Source: Blepharisma japonicum (taxonomy: Eukaryota > Ciliophora > Heterotrichea > Heterotrichida > Blepharismidae). Taken from it: DNA of 64,000 bases. Below, piece by piece: positions 21,230 through 32,199 of this stretch. Position 1 is the stretch's first letter; the number at the start of each line of letters is the position of its first letter. The stretch lies in NCBI GenBank assembly GCA_949751835.1, contig CATKHK010000080.1:1-64000 (forward strand), written 5' to 3'. The notes below the pieces were generated by a model. That model was not told the origin of the DNA. It saw only the letters and a list, made by a program, of their open reading frames with translations, and did no database searches. A program made the translations under genes and the position numbers.

Positions 21230-22175
21230 ATATGCTAAATTTTGTAACTAGAGAAATTATTTAAGTTAAATTTTTATTATAATCTAAAACATTAAGTTTG
21301 GAATTTGATTAGTATACAAGATTGAGCAAAATGATAATTCAAGAAATAAGCCAACAGAGCCTAAAGGAGCAAAGTATTCTTTAACCTAAGCTAATCCAAA
21401 TGCTCATATTGAATCAACTAAGCATCTATTTGTGTACTTCGACACAACAAAATTAAATCTTTAAACTTAGAATCTCTAGTTTTTTGAGCTGTTCATAAAC
21501 TCGATGTGCATGGATGTGCACGGATCCCTTATGATCAGTCTATCTTTTTCTACGGTGATCAAGTCAAAATGAGATAGAACCATAGGCGAAACCTTTTTAA
21601 TTGACAAACATCACAACATTAGGCATCTTCCACTAGGTATTCCTACAACAAATATTGGCTTAACTTATCATAATAATTATGTACACGCATTGGGAGAAAA
21701 TAGCCAGGCAGTATCATCAAAATACAACTTATTAGCTGACAGCTGGGAAAATTGCGCTTCTCTCCCAAGAGAGGATTTTTCATTTAGTTGTGCTGTTTCA
21801 TTCCAAGATTGAAATAAAGGAAAAAGGCAACAAAAATGTATTAAAATCAAGATAAATTGTGAAACAAATGAAACTGATCCCTATTAATAATTTAATATAA
21901 TGGCTTATGATTTAATTCCACTCATTTCCATATAAAAATCCAAAATAAAAACAAGAATTAGGTATAAAAATAAAGCAGCTTATTAATCAAGGTGAATGTA
22001 AGGATGAGATACTTGATGGAGGAATTTACTAAACTCTAAAATACATAAAAATAGCTAATATAGCCCTATTGCAATTTATACAAAGTAGATGGTAATCTTA
22101 ATATTAAAATAGAAAAGAATCTCTATATTTTAATTTCCGTAAAGAAATATAATGGCATAAATTATTAAGGATATT
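21230..22175. other. Region between two Rab-like genes, holding a kelch pseudogene
   Basis: 946 bp. The middle part is the decayed kelch-like gene listed separately. The part from about 21900 to 22140 is AT-rich with short protein-like fragments interrupted by stops (for example one containing INQGECKDEILDGG), which may be more of the same relic. No intact gene. Confidence 0.5.
21415..21890 (+). pseudogene. Decayed kelch-repeat gene
   Basis: Three frames each carry part of a kelch-like sequence. One has HLFVYFDTTKLNL. The next includes VHGCARIPYDQSIFFYGDQ. The third runs about 95 codons with GLTYHNNYVHALG, SSKYNLLADSWENCASLP and AVSFQDW, and stops at TAA near 21888. The pattern (Y-x-ALG, then K-Y-N-x-x-x-x-SWE..LP) is typical of kelch blades. 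At least two frameshifts and TAA/TAG stops interrupt it. A 15-nt GT...AG segment in the middle (GTCAAAATGAGATAG) does not fix the frame because its length is a multiple of three. Confidence 0.7.
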
Positions 22176-22718
22176 ATGCATCAACGAAGAAATTTTTTTG
22201 GAAATGTCATTGTGTTGGGAAACGAACGAGTTGGAAAAACTGCCATGTTAAAAAGAATTACTATCAATTCTTTTAATGATCAATATAAGCCTACCATAGG
22301 AGCTGACTTTTATCCTAAAAAGTATCAAATGAATGAAAAAACATTTAACGTGCACTATTGAGATACAGCTGGGCAGCGCTATAACACCTTTCCCTCATCA
22401 TTCTATAGGGGATCTGATATATTTGTTATTATTTTTGATGTAACTGATTTGCAATCTTTTGAGAATATCCAATATTGACGAAATATAATTATTCAAAATG
22501 TTGGGGAAACTAAGTTTTTTATATTGGCTGCGAATAAAATAGATAGAAGCAATGAAAGAATTATTAGCTATGATAAAGGAAAAGGAATTGCTGACCTTTA
22601 TGGAATGATATATTTAGAAATATCTTGTCTAAGCCTTAAAGGGCTTGAAAATTTGGAAAGAGTTTTATTAGAAAAAATAGAAGATGATATAAAAACTATC
22701 CCTTTTACGTGGAATTAA
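22176..22718 (+). CDS. Rab-family small GTPase
   Basis: A 180-residue protein with all five G motifs: GNERVGKT (residues 15-22), YKPTIGADF, WDTAGQ, NKID and an EISC segment. The Trp of WDTAGQ is encoded by TGA (22359-22361), as is the Trp of QYWRN; this is direct evidence that UGA means Trp here. Rab proteins switch between GDP and GTP forms to direct vesicle traffic. The C-terminus (PFTWN) lacks Cys, so classical geranylgeranylation is not expected, which is unusual for a Rab. It is closely related to the divergent gene at 20702-21229 and probably arose with it by local duplication. Confidence 0.92.
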
Positions 22719-23085
22719 GTTATTTAAAGATAAATAATTTTTCTATGGGTTGTGAATTATTATCAAATAATTATTAAATTTAATAGTAAGCTGTGATTTT
22801 TTTAAAATTGAAAAATTTAACTGAGTAAGTTCGCAAAATATATTAGAAATATAGAATATATTATAACTATTAGAGGTAGAAAAATTGTTTCTTATATCCA
22901 TATATTATGTGTTGATTTTAATTTTTATTTTTAAAATTTAAAATATAAAAATTCAATATTTTATAATTTCAAATAAATCTTATCTATGAAGATTTATATT
23001 TTTATGTTGGGGCTTAGGTGTATATATTACGATTCCCATTAATTTCTGTATCAATGGATTCTTAAGTAAAACTGCATAATTAACA
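22719..23085. other. Intergenic region
   Basis: 367 bp, extremely AT-rich, between two plus-strand genes. No ORF or structured element seen. Confidence 0.45.
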
Positions 23086-24000
23086 ATGGCTGGACTTTCT
23101 CTCTATGACAAATCCTCAAATTCTCAAAGCTCTCAGTCTCTTGATCTCGAGCAATCTACTAAATTAATAGAGCTCTTCCAATCTACTCTGCAACAAAACA
23201 AAATTCACATTGCATATGAAGTCCGAGCTGCTGTTTTTGAAGACCTTTCTTCTTCTTTTTCACAACAATTAATTGCGGGCATAGAAGAACTTCATCGCTC
23301 AATTGGGGTGGCTTTTGATAATCTTGAACAAAAATTAAGTGACCGAATTTTCTCATTAGAAACAAAGCTTATAAAATTAGAAAATGATTCACAATGTATC
23401 AGTAGTAATCAGCAAAAAATAGATGAAAAAGTATGCAGCAATCAAGAAAAAATCAAAGAACTCCAAATAAAAAACACCGGTATTGAACAATTTGTCTGAA
23501 ATGTCTCAGAGGATACAAAAAAGATGGATAATTTATTAAGGAAATTTTATGATCACCTTTTAGAAATCAATGGCGAGTTAGCGGCAATTAAAGCAAGTTT
23601 AGACAACATCTCTTGCAAGCCCATAGAAAGGCCTTATGATATGTCAAAAAATATCGAAATTCTCAAAACAGATATCAATGACAAAATAATTGACGAAAAA
23701 TCACAAAATATCGAATTGTATAGAGAATTAAAGCTAGGAATCAATGAGTTAAAAGAAAATGTACAATATTTAGGAGAAAATCATAATAAACATAAGCTTT
23801 CTCTAGAAAAGTTTGGAGAGTGATGCAAAGGTTTGCAAAGCTCTATAATGCAATTTGAATGCAGGATTGCTAAGCTAGATGGAGAAATGAGAATAATAAG
23901 ACAAAAAGAAGAGAAATTAGAAGACTCAGAAAAAAAGAATGAAGAAGTGAGAAAACTGATTCATCTTAATGAGAGAATTTTTACTAATAGAGTTTACTAA
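23086..24000 (+). CDS. Coiled-coil protein of unknown function
   Basis: A 304-residue protein with UGA Trp at 23497-23499 and 23821-23823. The N-terminal 30 residues are Ser/Gln-rich. The rest is helical, with heptad-like stretches (about 95-140, 160-240, 255-295). No enzymatic motif or membrane segment. The MCM8 gene starts 18 bp after its stop. Function not recognisable from sequence. Confidence 0.75.
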
Positions 24001-24018
24001 TAATAGGCGGGATATAAA

Positions 24019-26247
24019 ATGGAAATTAATGAAAGAGTGTTAGGGCTTTATTTTCAATCTGAGCCAATGCCAGACGTAATTAACGGTATAAAACTACTTG
24101 TATCATTTTTTGATGACCCTGAAATTTTTACAAAATATTTCCAATTTAAAAATACAAATCCTTATCCAAATGAATTCAATTTAAATTACTCCAAACTTCT
24201 AGCTGACTCTTCCCGATCAATTGAACTGACTGAAGTTCTGCAAACTTTAAGATACAAGCCAGATGAGTTTTTACCTACAATTCACGCAGCAGTTCATCAT
24301 ATATTTTTCAAGCATTATCCTCAAGTCCCAATTCAAAACCCTTTTCGAATTTTTATTACAAAATATGACGTAATTACTCTGCTTTCCAACATAAGAAGTG
24401 CTATGATACAGCGTTTTGTCTGTATATCAGGAAGTGTCGTAAAAATGTACCCAAGAAAGCCCTATGTACTCGGTATGGATTTTTTGTGTCTAAAATGCAG
24501 CGCTCATGTACCCACTATTTTTCCTGAAGGAAAATACACCTTGCCTATGCTTTGCTCAAATCAAGACTGCAGAAATATAAAAGCGTTTCAGCCTTTAAGA
24601 GAAACAGCGAAGCTTGTGAATTGGCAACGAATTAAAGTTCAAGAATGTTCAAGTGATGACCAAATTGGGGTCCCATTAACAATGGAATGTGAAGCTAAAA
24701 ATCTTGATATTTCTCATATATCTGTAGGTGACCCTGTCACTATTATGGGAATTGTAAGAGCTGAAAGCTCTGATGTCCATAAAGTCAAAAATACAGGACT
24801 TTATGGGCTTTATTTAGAAATCGTGACTGTTGTAACGAATAAAGATAATGAATGTGAAGTAGAGGATTTGACTAGTGATGAAATTTTGAGGATTAAAGAG
24901 ATGGCGAAAAGTAAAAATATTTTCCACAGCTTGGTTAAGAACTTTTGTGGGGTGATTTATGGGCTGGAAAAAGTAAAAGCGGGGTTATTGTTATCATTGC
25001 TAGGAGGAAATGACATGCAATCTAGAGGGACTTCACATGTGCTTGTAATTGGAGAGCCGGGGTTAGGAAAAACTCAATTAATTAAGACTGCTTTAGGATA
25101 TTCTCCTAGAGGAATTTATATTTCAGCTGCCACAAAGACTGGACTAACGGTTAGCATTGCAAAAGAAAATGGGCAACAGTCTATGAGGGCTGGAGGACTT
25201 GTTATGGCTGATGAAGGAATTTGTGCAATTGATGAGTTCGATAAAATGGGAAAAGAGCAAGAATCTTTATTAGAAGTCATGGAGGAACAAACTATGACCA
25301 TTGCTAAATCAGGAATTTACTGCAATTTAAGAGTTAGAGCTACTGTAATTGCTGCAGCAAACCCTGTGCAAGGCCATTATAACCCTTCTAGGACCCTTTC
25401 AGAAAATTTAAAAATAAATGCTGCTGTATTGTCACGATTTGACCTGGTATTTTTATTGTTGGAAAATCATGAAGCACAGATTTCTCGGCACGTCATTAAT
25501 ATCCATAGTGGAGTAAAGCGTAATTATGACCCTGGCTTCAGAGATTTTGAGATGCCTCCACCACCTTCAGTAAGACGGCTTTGAACCCAATCAAGTACAA
25601 CTTCTCAACGGTCAATAAATGATGTTCCTTTAGAGACAGAATCGTTTACAGGCTATATGAAAAGAGTCAGCCAAGAATTGCAAACGAATATTTCCCATGA
25701 TATTATTAAAAAATATATCAATTATGCAAGAAAACATATCCATCCAAGACTATCACAAGGTGCTATTGATTTATTAAACGCTTTTTTTACCAAACTTAGA
25801 AAAGATTCGCCTGGAAATGGAATCCCAGTTACCTCTCGACAACTGGAATCCCTTAAAAGGCTTGCTGAAGCTAGAGCTAAAGCAGAGCTCCGAGAAATTG
25901 CTTCAGAAATTGATGCGATAGAAGTAATTAAGCTTTACCAAGAAACCATTTATGATTTTAAAACACAAGATTTCGTAATGCCAAGGATGACGAGAAAAAG
26001 AGGAACTGACCGTCCGCTTGGAGAACTGAGTGTAGCGAAGCAACAACTTGTATTTTTAGATAAAATTAGAGAAGAAATAGAAGCCCGAGGAGATGATGCT
26101 TTTTCTTTTCAAGAATTATTGACTTTATCAAAAGACCTTGGTATGAGGGTGGGAGATTTTGGATTTTTCATAGAAAGACTTAACCAGTCTAATTTGCTTT
26201 TAAAGAAGCCTGGAGGGATGTATAAAGTTTTACAGACTGCATTATAA
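24019..26247 (+). CDS. MCM8: MCM8-like DNA helicase
   Basis: A 742-residue MCM AAA+ protein once TGA at 25582-25584 is read as Trp. It has a zinc finger (CLKC near 157, CSNQDC near 181), Walker A GEPGLGKT (345-352), Walker B CAIDEFDKM (about 402-410), a sensor-type AAANPVQGHYNPSRT and the arginine finger SRFDLVF (about 472). Spacing and wording fit MCM8 better than MCM2-7 (GEPGLGKTQ, GLTVS, GHYN...SENLK). MCM8 works with MCM9 in homologous recombination and crosslink repair and in meiotic crossover control. It is shorter than human MCM8 (about 840), mainly at the N-terminus. The C-terminal winged-helix region is present. Confidence 0.92.
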
Positions 26248-26277
26248 TTAATTACATTTTTTTAAATTTTAATATGT

Positions 26278-27207
26278 TTAATTAGCCATATTTCTTGCTG
26301 ATTTTTTCCTTTGGTATCTCTCATTCATCTGGCCAGTGTAGTTTTCTCTATAATTAGTGGTAAATTGGCCATTCCAAGAAATCCTACCTTGAAAATCATC
26401 AATAATTCCGTGGTCTCTTTTAGGCATTTGGTCTTTGGTGAAAGGTCTGAAGTCTTTTCTAGAAGTAGTTTCATGCATCTGCACAGTTACAGGTGATAAA
26501 ACGCCTGAGCCTTTCCAGAAGTTAGGGTTTGGGGCTTTTCCTTTGTTTTCATAAAGACTTTGATCGTATTTTCTGAATTCTTTTGCGTAGTTTGAGACTG
26601 CTTGGAGCTTTAATTCGTCTCCTCTGAACGGTAAGGATGAAACACACGCCCTTTGAGCCCTGTACTCTCCGTATCCTTGAAAATCTTGCTGATAGCTTGA
26701 TTTGCTGGCGAATTTCAGTTTAAAGCTGTCTGGGGTTTTAACTTCTTTTGGTTTTTTGGGTTCAAGAGGAAATGCCTGGAAATCCTTTTTGTACATAGAA
26801 GTTGAGTCAATATGAAAATTGGTGTGTTTATAAGAAAGATCTCTAGCTGTGCTTGGCGGTTGCGGCGGATACTTAGGATACTTCAACTTATAAGTGGTTG
26901 AGAATTGAGATGACGTGCTTTTCAGCATTCTCCTGTATTCACCAGGGCAAAGATGCTTCCCACAGTTACAGAGATGGCAGAGGCATTGATCAACCATATG
27001 CTCCATCTCTGAAACTGGAGGCAAATTAGGGTTATTCAAAGCACACCAATCTTCGCCCGTTGGAATTATAGCTGGGTCTTCTTGATTTTGGTATACGTTG
27101 GCCAATTGAAAATTTGGAACACTTGAGGCTGATTTTAGCTTTGCTCGGTCATTTGCGGATAAACCTGTGTGAGGACGATTAGCAGCTGCTGAAGGAGGCG
27201 ATTGCAT
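26278..27207 (-). CDS. SAXO-family stabiliser of axonemal microtubules
   Basis: A 309-residue protein. A Cys-rich motif CLCHLCNCGKHLCPG (Cys75, 77, 80, 82, 87) matches the N-terminal signature of SAXO (FAM154/STOP-like) proteins. Repeated short elements with aromatic and basic residues (SSQFSTTYKLKY, STSMYKKDFQAF, SKSSYQQDFQGY, AVSNYAKEFRKY, TTSRKDFRPF) correspond to the microtubule-binding Mn repeats, spaced by about 30-50 residues. SAXO proteins coat axonemal or centriolar microtubules and protect them from cold depolymerisation. It converges on MCM8 with 30 bp between stops. Confidence 0.9.
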   Translation of the reverse strand: MQSPPSAAANRPHTGLSANDRAKLKSASSVPNFQLANVYQNQEDPAIIPTGEDWCALNNPNLPPVSEMEHMVDQCLCHLCNCGKHLCPGEYRRMLKSTSSQFSTTYKLKYPKYPPQPPSTARDLSYKHTNFHIDSTSMYKKDFQAFPLEPKKPKEVKTPDSFKLKFASKSSYQQDFQGYGEYRAQRACVSSLPFRGDELKLQAVSNYAKEFRKYDQSLYENKGKAPNPNFWKGSGVLSPVTVQMHETTSRKDFRPFTKDQMPKRDHGIIDDFQGRISWNGQFTTNYRENYTGQMNERYQRKKSARNMAN

Positions 27208-27365
27208 GAGATTAGAATTTAAATTTATTATTTTGAGGAGATTTCCATATACAAATTCGTTTCACATATTAAATAAGATAAATATCGAGACATATAATTT
27301 CTTATAAATAATTTAATTTCCAGCTCAATTATAAAGAGAAAACTTATTAATAATGCTCCAAAATA

Positions 27366-28199
27366 TTACTCACTTATTTTCTCGTTCTCTTTGCTCATTT
27401 TCTCATTTTCTTCACTTATTGCTGTCAAAACTTTTACTTTATCGTCTAGTAGTTTATTGACTCTTTCTTTTGATCTCTGCACAATTTCCCATGCTTTTTC
27501 AGTGATTTTGCTTAGCTGCAAATCTTCATCTTCAGTCATAAATTTTTCAATTTCCCCATGATCCGGTTTTTCTATTGCATCAAGATTTTCACTAGAAATT
27601 CCGAATTCTTCTTCAGTCTCATCAAACTGCTCATTTTCTATTCGAGCATATTTTGGGACTCTAAATATGCCTTACTCTAATCCTAAAATCCTCATCCTTT
27701 CTTCAGGCCGAACAGCACTCCCATCAAGCTCATCTAAGTAAGGCAAAGCTCTTATTACCATCTCTCTATACTCAGATTCTGAAGCACAAGGGTTTCCATT
27801 CAGCCTTAATATCGAAATTTCGTTAGGAATTTCTTCAGTACTCAGCAAAATAATTTGATTATTTGCTAAATTAAGATATAGCAGATTTTTCAGTGTTTTT
27901 AGTCCTTGGATATAAGTGATTTTGTTTCCTTCTAAAGTAAGAAACTCCAAGCTAGTCATGAACTCTAAATTTTGAATTTTTTCAATTAAATTGTACTGCA
28001 GATGAAGATATTTTATGTGGGAATACAGTTCCAAATTATCGATTTCTATAATATTTTGCCATTCTAAATGTAAAATATATGACTGCATCACTTTTTCAAT
28101 CCTATATAAAGCTTACTGCTCCTCTCTTCCTAATGTTTCTTGTTCTGTTGATGTTAGATTTAATTTCAAAATCAAATCTGTGCAAATTTTCTTTGACAT
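27366..28199 (-). CDS. Leucine-rich-repeat protein (LRRC46-like), two 15-nt introns
   Basis: Exons in coding order are 28199-28117, 28101-27676 and 27660-27366, giving 267 residues. Removing the two 15-nt introns gives a continuous frame and adds an ATG-started first exon plus a coiled-coil tail. Residues about 38-130 hold four to five LRR units (IIEIDNLELYSHIKYLHLQYN type) with a cap (NPCASESEYREMVIRALPYLDELDG). The tail (about 165-267) is acidic and helical. This SDS22-like LRR plus coiled coil resembles ciliary LRR proteins such as LRRC46; the assignment to that member is inference. It begins 19 bp after the stop of the gene at 28219-30219 on the same strand. Confidence 0.87.
27661..27675 (-). 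other. 15-nt intron 2 of the LRR gene
   Basis: On the minus strand, GTAAGGCATATTTAG. Retention gives GAG TAA, ending the protein right after the LRR cap; removal continues into the acidic coiled-coil tail. Confidence 0.88.
28102..28116 (-). other. 15-nt intron 1 of the LRR gene
   Basis: On the minus strand, GTAAGCTTTATATAG. Retention gives CAG TAA; removal gives CAG and joins the ATG-started exon to the LRR region. Confidence 0.88.
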
Positions 28200-28218
28200 A
28201 TTAATATTAAATTTCTAA

Positions 28219-30219
28219 TTATAATGATATTATTTTCGCTGAAGAAATTCTATGGTTTTTCTCTTTTTTTAGCCTTGATGCATGCTTTGATTTTCGCTTT
28301 TTTATTTTTATCAAACTTTGCTGAGAGTTGGTGTTTGTTGTGCTTTTCGGAGACATTAGTGATTGAATTGAGGGACTTTGCAGGCAATCTGAAGCTGGAA
28401 GAATCTCAAATCATTCGTCAGGCAATGGGTCGCAAGTTGTATAATCTGAAGGCGGTAAATAAACTCCATGAAATGGCCTCAGCTTTAATTCTGATACTTT
28501 GTGCCCCACATCTCATATGATCCCAATATTTGCTCTTAACATAGGACCTCCCATGTTTTGATAATAAGTCTTCTTTATTACAAAGGGGCTTTCAAAATCT
28601 TTCAAAAGCAAGCTTGTATGCCCAATTTCTTCGTTATCTGATACAAGTCTTACAAGAATGCTTGGATTTTTATTTAAAAAGTGGCAAAAAGAATTTCTAC
28701 CATTACTAAAAAAATAAAAAAGCCTCAGTTTTTGGATATTTAAAACCCCATCTTTAGGGGTTTTTATTTTGAATTTATGGGTTTCCCCTAAAAATTCGTA
28801 TTCTATATAATAAGAATTTTTTAGCAGAAATTTGTCATCACATTCATTTAATTCTGAAAATACAAGTAAGACACGAAATTTATCAAGGGAATAAAATCTA
28901 TTTCGAGATGTAGGGTCATCTTTTATTACCCGAAGTGAAACCTCAGGGATCAATTCATATTCTTGTGGAGGCGGCTCTTCATGTTTTGTTGGGATACCTA
29001 AAGCTCTGCCGAATCTCTGCTCAAGTTCTTTGAGTACTTGTGTTTCTGTGTAAAGCTTAAAACAGTAGTCACAAACATGATAATTTTGATATAAAGTAGC
29101 TTCATCAATATGCCGATACTCTTTATTTTCAAGTCACGAAACGATTTTCCCTCTTCTTCTTAGGTGCTCCTCCATCTCAAAAATCATTTTTAGCGTAAGT
29201 TCATGACTAAGCCACTCATATCCAACATGGCAAAATTCACATCTTTTGAGTTTTTTATACTCAACCAGCCCTTTTTGTGATTTTTGGTCAAATCTATCAT
29301 CGTCCATACTCTGAGGCAAAAATATATCTATTTGTGGAATAATATTATTTATAACTTTAAAGGCTTTTACATCAATCATTCACCACATATCGCCTTCATC
29401 TTTAATAAAATCACATACAAATTCTTCAAAATTTATTTTCAGCATCCTTTCTATATATAACAGCATCTTCCCTATAATAGCAGAAGTTTCGTCAACGAAT
29501 TTTCCTCCTTTAACCTGGACGATATTAGAATTTTCGTCAGTTAAATAGCCTCCTTGTGGCATTGCAGAGGGGTTTGTAATTAGTCAGCAATATGGCCTTT
29601 TTCCTATCTGAACTACAGTTCTGCAGATAAATGCTTTGATCCCTCGGCATTTAATGAATTTTTGTAGGCATCATTTATCGCGGTCACGCTTCTGGGAAAC
29701 TCTTATCATTTCTTTAAGCTCGTCAGCAGTCACTATAGTTGCAGTATTTCCTGTGACTCTTCCCAATTTATGGTCATAATATTGTTTTTTGCTTACTCCG
29801 ACTGGGGTATTTCCGGATAAATTTCTGCCAATTTTGTCAATGATATCTTTTTCTGCAAAATTTTCGATCCTGCAGACTTCACCTTCCAGGTCTGAATAAA
29901 TCCAATAAGGTCTATCAGTATCATTATAAACAATTGTATCTGGGACTCACAGTTGTAACTTCCGTCGGATTCCTTGTAATCGAGGGTGAACACTAAGAAA
30001 TTTAAAAAAAGAACAAGTAGGACCAAAATCATATGTATATTCATAGCCTGGACCTAAACAGTTGACCTTTTCAGTCAAGATTTGTCTAGATTTTTCTTTA
30101 AATGCAGAACCTTGCAGTTGTGTAAGAGGGATGTTTGACTTGTGAAGAGCAAACTCTTCATTGTCATCAGATTTTTGTTTGCCAAAAGCTTGATGATCAA
30201 AAGCTTCTTGGAAATACAT
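28219..30219 (-). CDS. Unrecognised 666-aa protein with two Cys-pair motifs
   Basis: One continuous 2,001-nt frame with several UGA tryptophans. Residues about 90-260 form a globular-looking region (WVPDTIVYNDTDRPYWIY, RGIKAFICRTVVQIG, YCWLITNPSA). A segment with WWMIDVKAF lies near 280. Two cysteine pairs, CEFC (near 329) and CDYC (near 385), could form a zinc-ribbon-like site. Residues about 430-570 look beta-rich, possibly C2-like (EVSLRVI, FRVLLVFSELN, SILVRLVSDNEEIGHTSLLL). The tail is Ser/Lys-rich. I do not recognise the family; it looks conserved and soluble. The plus-strand ORF at 28224-28544 is its shadow. Confidence 0.82.
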
Positions 30220-31106
30220 TTCACTTAGTTGCTGTATTTCAGATATTGATTTGAGATTTCGTATTTTAATTTATTGTAAGGTTCATTTAATATGGGAAAA
30301 CAAATCATATAACTGATATGAGAGAAATTTATGCAATAGAAATATTGATGCGAATATTTTATATAAATACTTTTATATTAGTGAAATATGCATAAATTAC
30401 TCATATTGGATTTTTTTGAAGAGTAAGAATCTTCTTTGAGAAAATTCATATTTCTTTAGATATAATTCGGATATTATCACTAAGATACTTCCCAAATCTA
30501 ATTTAATTATATTTTAAACGTGGTTTTCAGGCACTCCTTGTAATGCTCAAAAAACATTATGCCTCAATTCGGATTCCTTGATTTAAATTATAAAAAAAGG
30601 AGTTTGGTTCTCATCAAAATTCGGGGAGTTATAGCTGAAAATGTCAATTTATTTGACGGTTTTGAGGGTATGCTATTATAAAATCTTTTTTTCATCTTGC
30701 ACACTTATATCAAAGAGCAATTTCTGTTTACGCTGAAAGAATCCTAATTAAAAAAGATTATCATAAGGTTTATAATAATAGAGAATATTTCTTTTATTCT
30801 TTTAGAGTTTTATTATGCCAACGTAAAATATATGATGACGACATTTTCAATTAGCAATTATTCATTACTTTTGAAATAGAGGATTATGAATTATAAATAT
30901 TGGCCTATCTGAAAAGCACAATAAAATAAGAATATACCCAAGACTCCAAAATGCTTCAGAAATTCTATCCCTAATGGTATACTATGGCATGCTAGCATAT
31001 TTGAATTTTCTTAAGGATTTTGGTTGGTTTTATATTTATCTTTATATTATAAATTATGGCCATTTAAGATAAATCTATTAAACTGTAAGTCTACTAATTA
31101 AGATAT
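30220..31106. other. Intergenic region with a frameshifted remnant
   Basis: 887 bp between two minus-strand genes. Apart from the plus-strand remnant at 30559-30854 it is AT-rich with no coding signal, RNA gene or repeat that I can see. Confidence 0.5.
30559..30854 (+). pseudogene. Frameshifted coding remnant
   Basis: ATG at 30559 opens a frame of 40 protein-like codons (MPQFGFLDLNYKKRSLVLIK...) to TAA at 30679-30681. The frame one base off takes over at about 30666 and runs to TAG at 30852-30854, with LAHLYQRAISVYAERILIKK and FYSFRVLLCQRKIYDDDIF. A single-base change near 30663-30670 would join them, and further protein-like codons follow the TAG. No 15-nt intron explains the shift. The family is not recognised. 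It is most likely a pseudogene; a sequencing error in a real gene is the alternative. Confidence 0.5.
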
Positions 31107-32051
31107 TTATAGCGCCATTTTTGTGTACTGATTAAACCACTCAAAAATAGTCATATAAAGCGTTGTAGCTGGAGCAACCTTTACAACGCATACAAAGAAT
31201 CCTCGATAAAAGCCTACAACTCCTTCTCTTTTTAAAATATCTGCCACACACTGTCTATAGCTTGAATATCCAGATTCATAACCTCTAGCTCCACTCACTT
31301 GCATTTTCGCTTTAACAGTTTCTAAAGGATATACCAAAAACTTAGAAATTCCCGTTGCCACACTTGCAACTCCAAAAAAATCCAAAATTCAATAAGAATA
31401 GTTTCATTTCATTACATTATAATATTCATTTATCCCTAAAAATGCTTGTTTCTGTGTAGTAAAATAATAATCAGCCAATAAATTAAATGTATAAGTTGAT
31501 AGTCCTAAATAAGGTGCAAGACCTAAAAATGCAATAACTGAGCCTTTATAAAACCCTTTTATCCCTTCTTCATTAGATATTTTCTTAAAACAATCAATAA
31601 TCCCCTTGTAGTTCCTTGTTTCTCTTTTAGGGCTTAAGTCAGTCATAAGTCTTGCTCTTACAATATCTAATGGATAAGTCGCTAATAAAGAGACACCTGA
31701 AGAAATCCCACTAGTCATCATTTCTCATACAAAGGTGCCTTGATTTTTTGACATATAATTTCTAAGCCATAAATGAAAATGCAGCCTGATCGTGGTTCTT
31801 GGTAAAATATTGATAATATTTGCAAAATTTCCTCTCCATATAGCTCTTATACCCTCACGTGACCTGACATTTCAGAGGAAATTAAACATTCCATTATATT
31901 TTTCATTTATTGGCAGCTTGTTTAAGCTTTGTGACTGTAAAATCAATTGTATCCTATCAAGAGGAGAAACAAGGGTTTTCGAGATTATTCCCGTAGCAAT
32001 CCCAAATGCTGAGGCTATAGTAGGATTTTTCGTATAGTCTTCTTTTGCCAT
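31107..32051 (-). CDS. Mitochondrial carrier family (SLC25) protein
   Basis: A 314-residue protein with three UGA tryptophans. The three-fold carrier repeat is clear: PLDRIQ (residue 30), PLDIVRAR (about 130) and PLETVKAKM (about 235) each match Px[DE]xx[KR]. Each is followed by an EGxxxx[FW][KR]G-type segment (EGIRAIWRGN, EGIKGFYKGS, EGVVGFYRGF). Six transmembrane helices are expected in the mitochondrial inner membrane. The RRRMMM signature of the ADP/ATP carrier is absent, so it is another member; CoA, nucleotide or ATP-Mg/phosphate carriers are candidates. The substrate cannot be fixed from sequence. Confidence 0.93.
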
Positions 32052-32199
32052 TAGAATTTTTATTATTAAATCATAAGGAAGTTAGGCCTTTGCTGCCCAA
32101 GAGTCTTTGGTGAGTTATTAGAACTTTTAATCATAAAATATTAAAAATCCTATATTCTATTATTTTTAAAATAATTTTCTAATTTTAATAATAAATACC

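Noticed and set aside
21570-21584. GTCAAAATGAGATAG as a 15-nt intron in the kelch relic
   Set aside because: Its length is a multiple of three so it cannot repair the frameshift, and it lacks the GTAA start and the TA position of the real introns.
28224-28544. Plus-strand ORF encoding a hydrophobic 106-residue protein
   Set aside because: With UGA as Trp the minus-strand gene 28219-30219 runs straight through this interval with normal protein character; the plus ORF is its antisense shadow.
29793-30044. Minus-strand ORF with hydrophobic start
   Set aside because: Lies out of frame inside the continuous 28219-30219 gene.
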